Positions 24,790 through 25,453 of a DNA stretch of 25,453 nucleotides are shown piece after piece; positions within the stretch are counted from its first letter, which is position 1; the number at the start of each line of letters is the position of its first letter. The translations under genes were made by a program, and so were the position numbers. Below the pieces are notes generated by a model. The model saw only the letters and a list, made by a program, of their open reading frames with translations, was not told the origin of the DNA and searched no databases. The DNA comes from Armatimonadaceae bacterium (GTDB lineage: Bacteria; Armatimonadota; Armatimonadia; Armatimonadales; Armatimonadaceae), in contig JAUJNC010000098.1 of NCBI GenBank assembly GCA_030446525.1, positions 1 through 25,453 on the forward strand, in the 5' to 3' direction.

Positions 24790-24876
24790 GGAGAGATGGC
24801 TGAGTGGTCGAAAGCGACGGTTTGCTAAACCGTTGTAGGTTTACGCCTACCTCGGGTTCGAATCCCGATCTCTCCG
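24790..24876 (+). tRNA. tRNA-Ser (anticodon GCT)
   Basis: An 87-nt class II tRNA. The acceptor GGAGAGA (24790-24796) pairs with TCTCTCC (24869-24875), discriminator G. The anticodon arm CGGTTTGCTAAACCG gives GCT, reading AGC/AGU serine codons. The long variable arm TAGGTTTACGCCTA is typical of tRNA-Ser. The T-arm is CTCGGGTTCGAATCCCGA. CCA is not encoded. Six Ts follow directly. Confidence 0.97.
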
Positions 24877-24885
24877 TTTTTTCCT

Positions 24886-24922
24886 GCGGGCGGGTGGGGC
24901 GTGTTCGACACCCGCCGCCCGC
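24886..24922 (+). other. Strong hairpin downstream of tRNA-Ser
   Basis: GCGGGCGGGTG (24886-24896) faces CACCCGCCGCCCGC (24909-24922), complementary apart from a two-base bulge, loop of 12. A T-run lies before it (24877-24882) but not after it, so it is not a standard terminator; it may protect the tRNA precursor 3' end or belong to the same class of G/C palindromes found elsewhere in the window. Confidence 0.5.
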
Positions 24923-24958
24923 CGGGTGGGGATCTCCTCCGCTCGGCTAAAGGGCTGA

Positions 24959-25453
24959 ATGCCAATGCACTGTTCCGCGTTTTTCCCGGCTGCGGGCGCG
25001 CTGCTGCTCGCGGCCCACGTTTTGCTCGCTTTCCGACCTGCCCACGCCGCCTCCCCTTCCGACCAGTACCTGTCCGCGCGCCGCAGCCACCCGCCGCACG
25101 CCGGGTTTTCCCTGGACGCCGCCAAGCAGAACCCGGACGCCTTCCGGGGGACGACTCTGGAGATCGAGGGGCGGCTGCTCGGCATCGCGCGCAGCGGCCA
25201 GGGCGCGTCGCTGATGCTCTCCACCGCCAAGGACGGCGTGATCACGCTCACGATGAGCGCCCTGCCGACCTGGGTGCAGCCGGGAAATCAGCTGCGGGCG
25301 CTGGTCGTGGTGACGGGCGGCACGGAAGGGGCGGCGACCATCGGTCTGCTCCACATGGAGGTGGTCGCCGTGGCCTCCGCCACCGACATCGCCGCCGCGG
25401 AGGTGCGCTGGCGGGCAGAGGCGGCGGCCCGCGCCGCACGCGAGCGGCGCCAG
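24959..25453 (+). CDS. Exported hypothetical protein, partial (runs off window end)
   Basis: From ATG 24959 (AAGGG six bases upstream; ATG 24965 is an in-frame alternative) the frame stays open to the window end, 165 codons. The start MPMHCSAFFPAAGALLLAAHVLLAFRPAHAAS is a signal peptide with AHA-A cleavage. The mature part has SLDAAKQNPDAFRGTTLEIEGRLLGIARSGQGASLMLS, then GVITLTMSALPTWVQPGNQLRALVVV and GLLHMEVVAVASA, a pattern of short beta strands suggesting an OB-like or beta-barrel domain. A helical Ala/Arg/Glu region then begins (EVRWRAEAAARAARERRQ). I recall a similar domain ahead of lytic transglycosylase domains, but the rest of the protein is not visible, so no function is named. Confidence 0.75.
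   Translation, partial: MPMHCSAFFPAAGALLLAAHVLLAFRPAHAASPSDQYLSARRSHPPHAGFSLDAAKQNPDAFRGTTLEIEGRLLGIARSGQGASLMLSTAKDGVITLTMSALPTWVQPGNQLRALVVVTGGTEGAATIGLLHMEVVAVASATDIAAAEVRWRAEAAARAARERRQ

Noticed and set aside
24877..24922. Standard intrinsic terminator after tRNA-Ser
   Set aside because: The T-run precedes the hairpin instead of following it, so the order is wrong for a plus-strand terminator.

Overview
The window is GC-rich, gene-dense bacterial chromosome carrying mostly housekeeping and amino-acid biosynthesis genes. A leucine/isoleucine-type T-box leader, an Rrf2-cysK operon, secreted and lipidated proteins, a GH-A glycosidase, and a tRNA gene without encoded CCA are all present. I cannot assign a phylum from this alone. 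The gene set and the intergenic G/C palindromes would fit Armatimonadota or a neighbouring phylum, but that is a weak inference. I see no insertion sequence, phage gene, CRISPR array or defence island.

Layout. (a) 1-2518, minus strand: end of ssb, rpsF with its own TTGCAC-N17-TATAAT promoter, and a secreted clan GH-A glycosidase. (b) 2550-4070, minus: an Rrf2/CymR-like repressor and cysK, with a strong promoter overlapped by an inverted-repeat operator. (c) 4080-8757, minus: a seven-gene operon with very short gaps (GNAT acyltransferase, membrane coiled-coil protein, M48 lipoprotein protease, GT2 glycosyltransferase, C4 zinc-ribbon protein, RNase HI, ParB-like protein) starting from an extended -10 promoter. 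(d) 8814-20283, plus: a long branched-chain amino acid operon led by a T-box riboswitch: ilvB, metallo-beta-lactamase-fold hydrolase, hypothetical, ilvN, small membrane protein, SAM methyltransferase, ilvC, small membrane protein, leuA, leuB, a P-II protein, cimA. (e) 20329-25453: a dual-specificity-phosphatase-like protein, a protein with an Asp/Gly-rich tail, a STAS protein, a membrane protein, miaB (probably leaderless), tRNA-Ser(GCT) and the start of an exported protein.

How it works together. Region (d) would make the ilv/leu intermediates from pyruvate: CimA gives a threonine-independent entry to isoleucine, IlvBN and IlvC do the shared acetohydroxyacid steps, and LeuA and LeuB act in the leucine branch (LeuB also in the citramalate branch). 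The T-box would switch the operon on when its cognate tRNA is uncharged. A P-II nitrogen/energy sensor sits inside the same transcript. ilvD, ilvE and leuCD are not in the window.

Data quality. Many conserved genes (ssb, cysK, the Rrf2 gene, rnh, ilvB, ilvN, the 3' part of cimA and others) are broken by single-base indels, while 13.1-19.7 kb and 22.1-24.7 kb are clean. Homology continues across every break, so I treat these as intact genes with sequence errors, not pseudogenes. CDS coordinates given for them span the whole reconstructed gene, and a naive translation will not run through. The indels are conspicuously frequent at GAG|CTG junctions.
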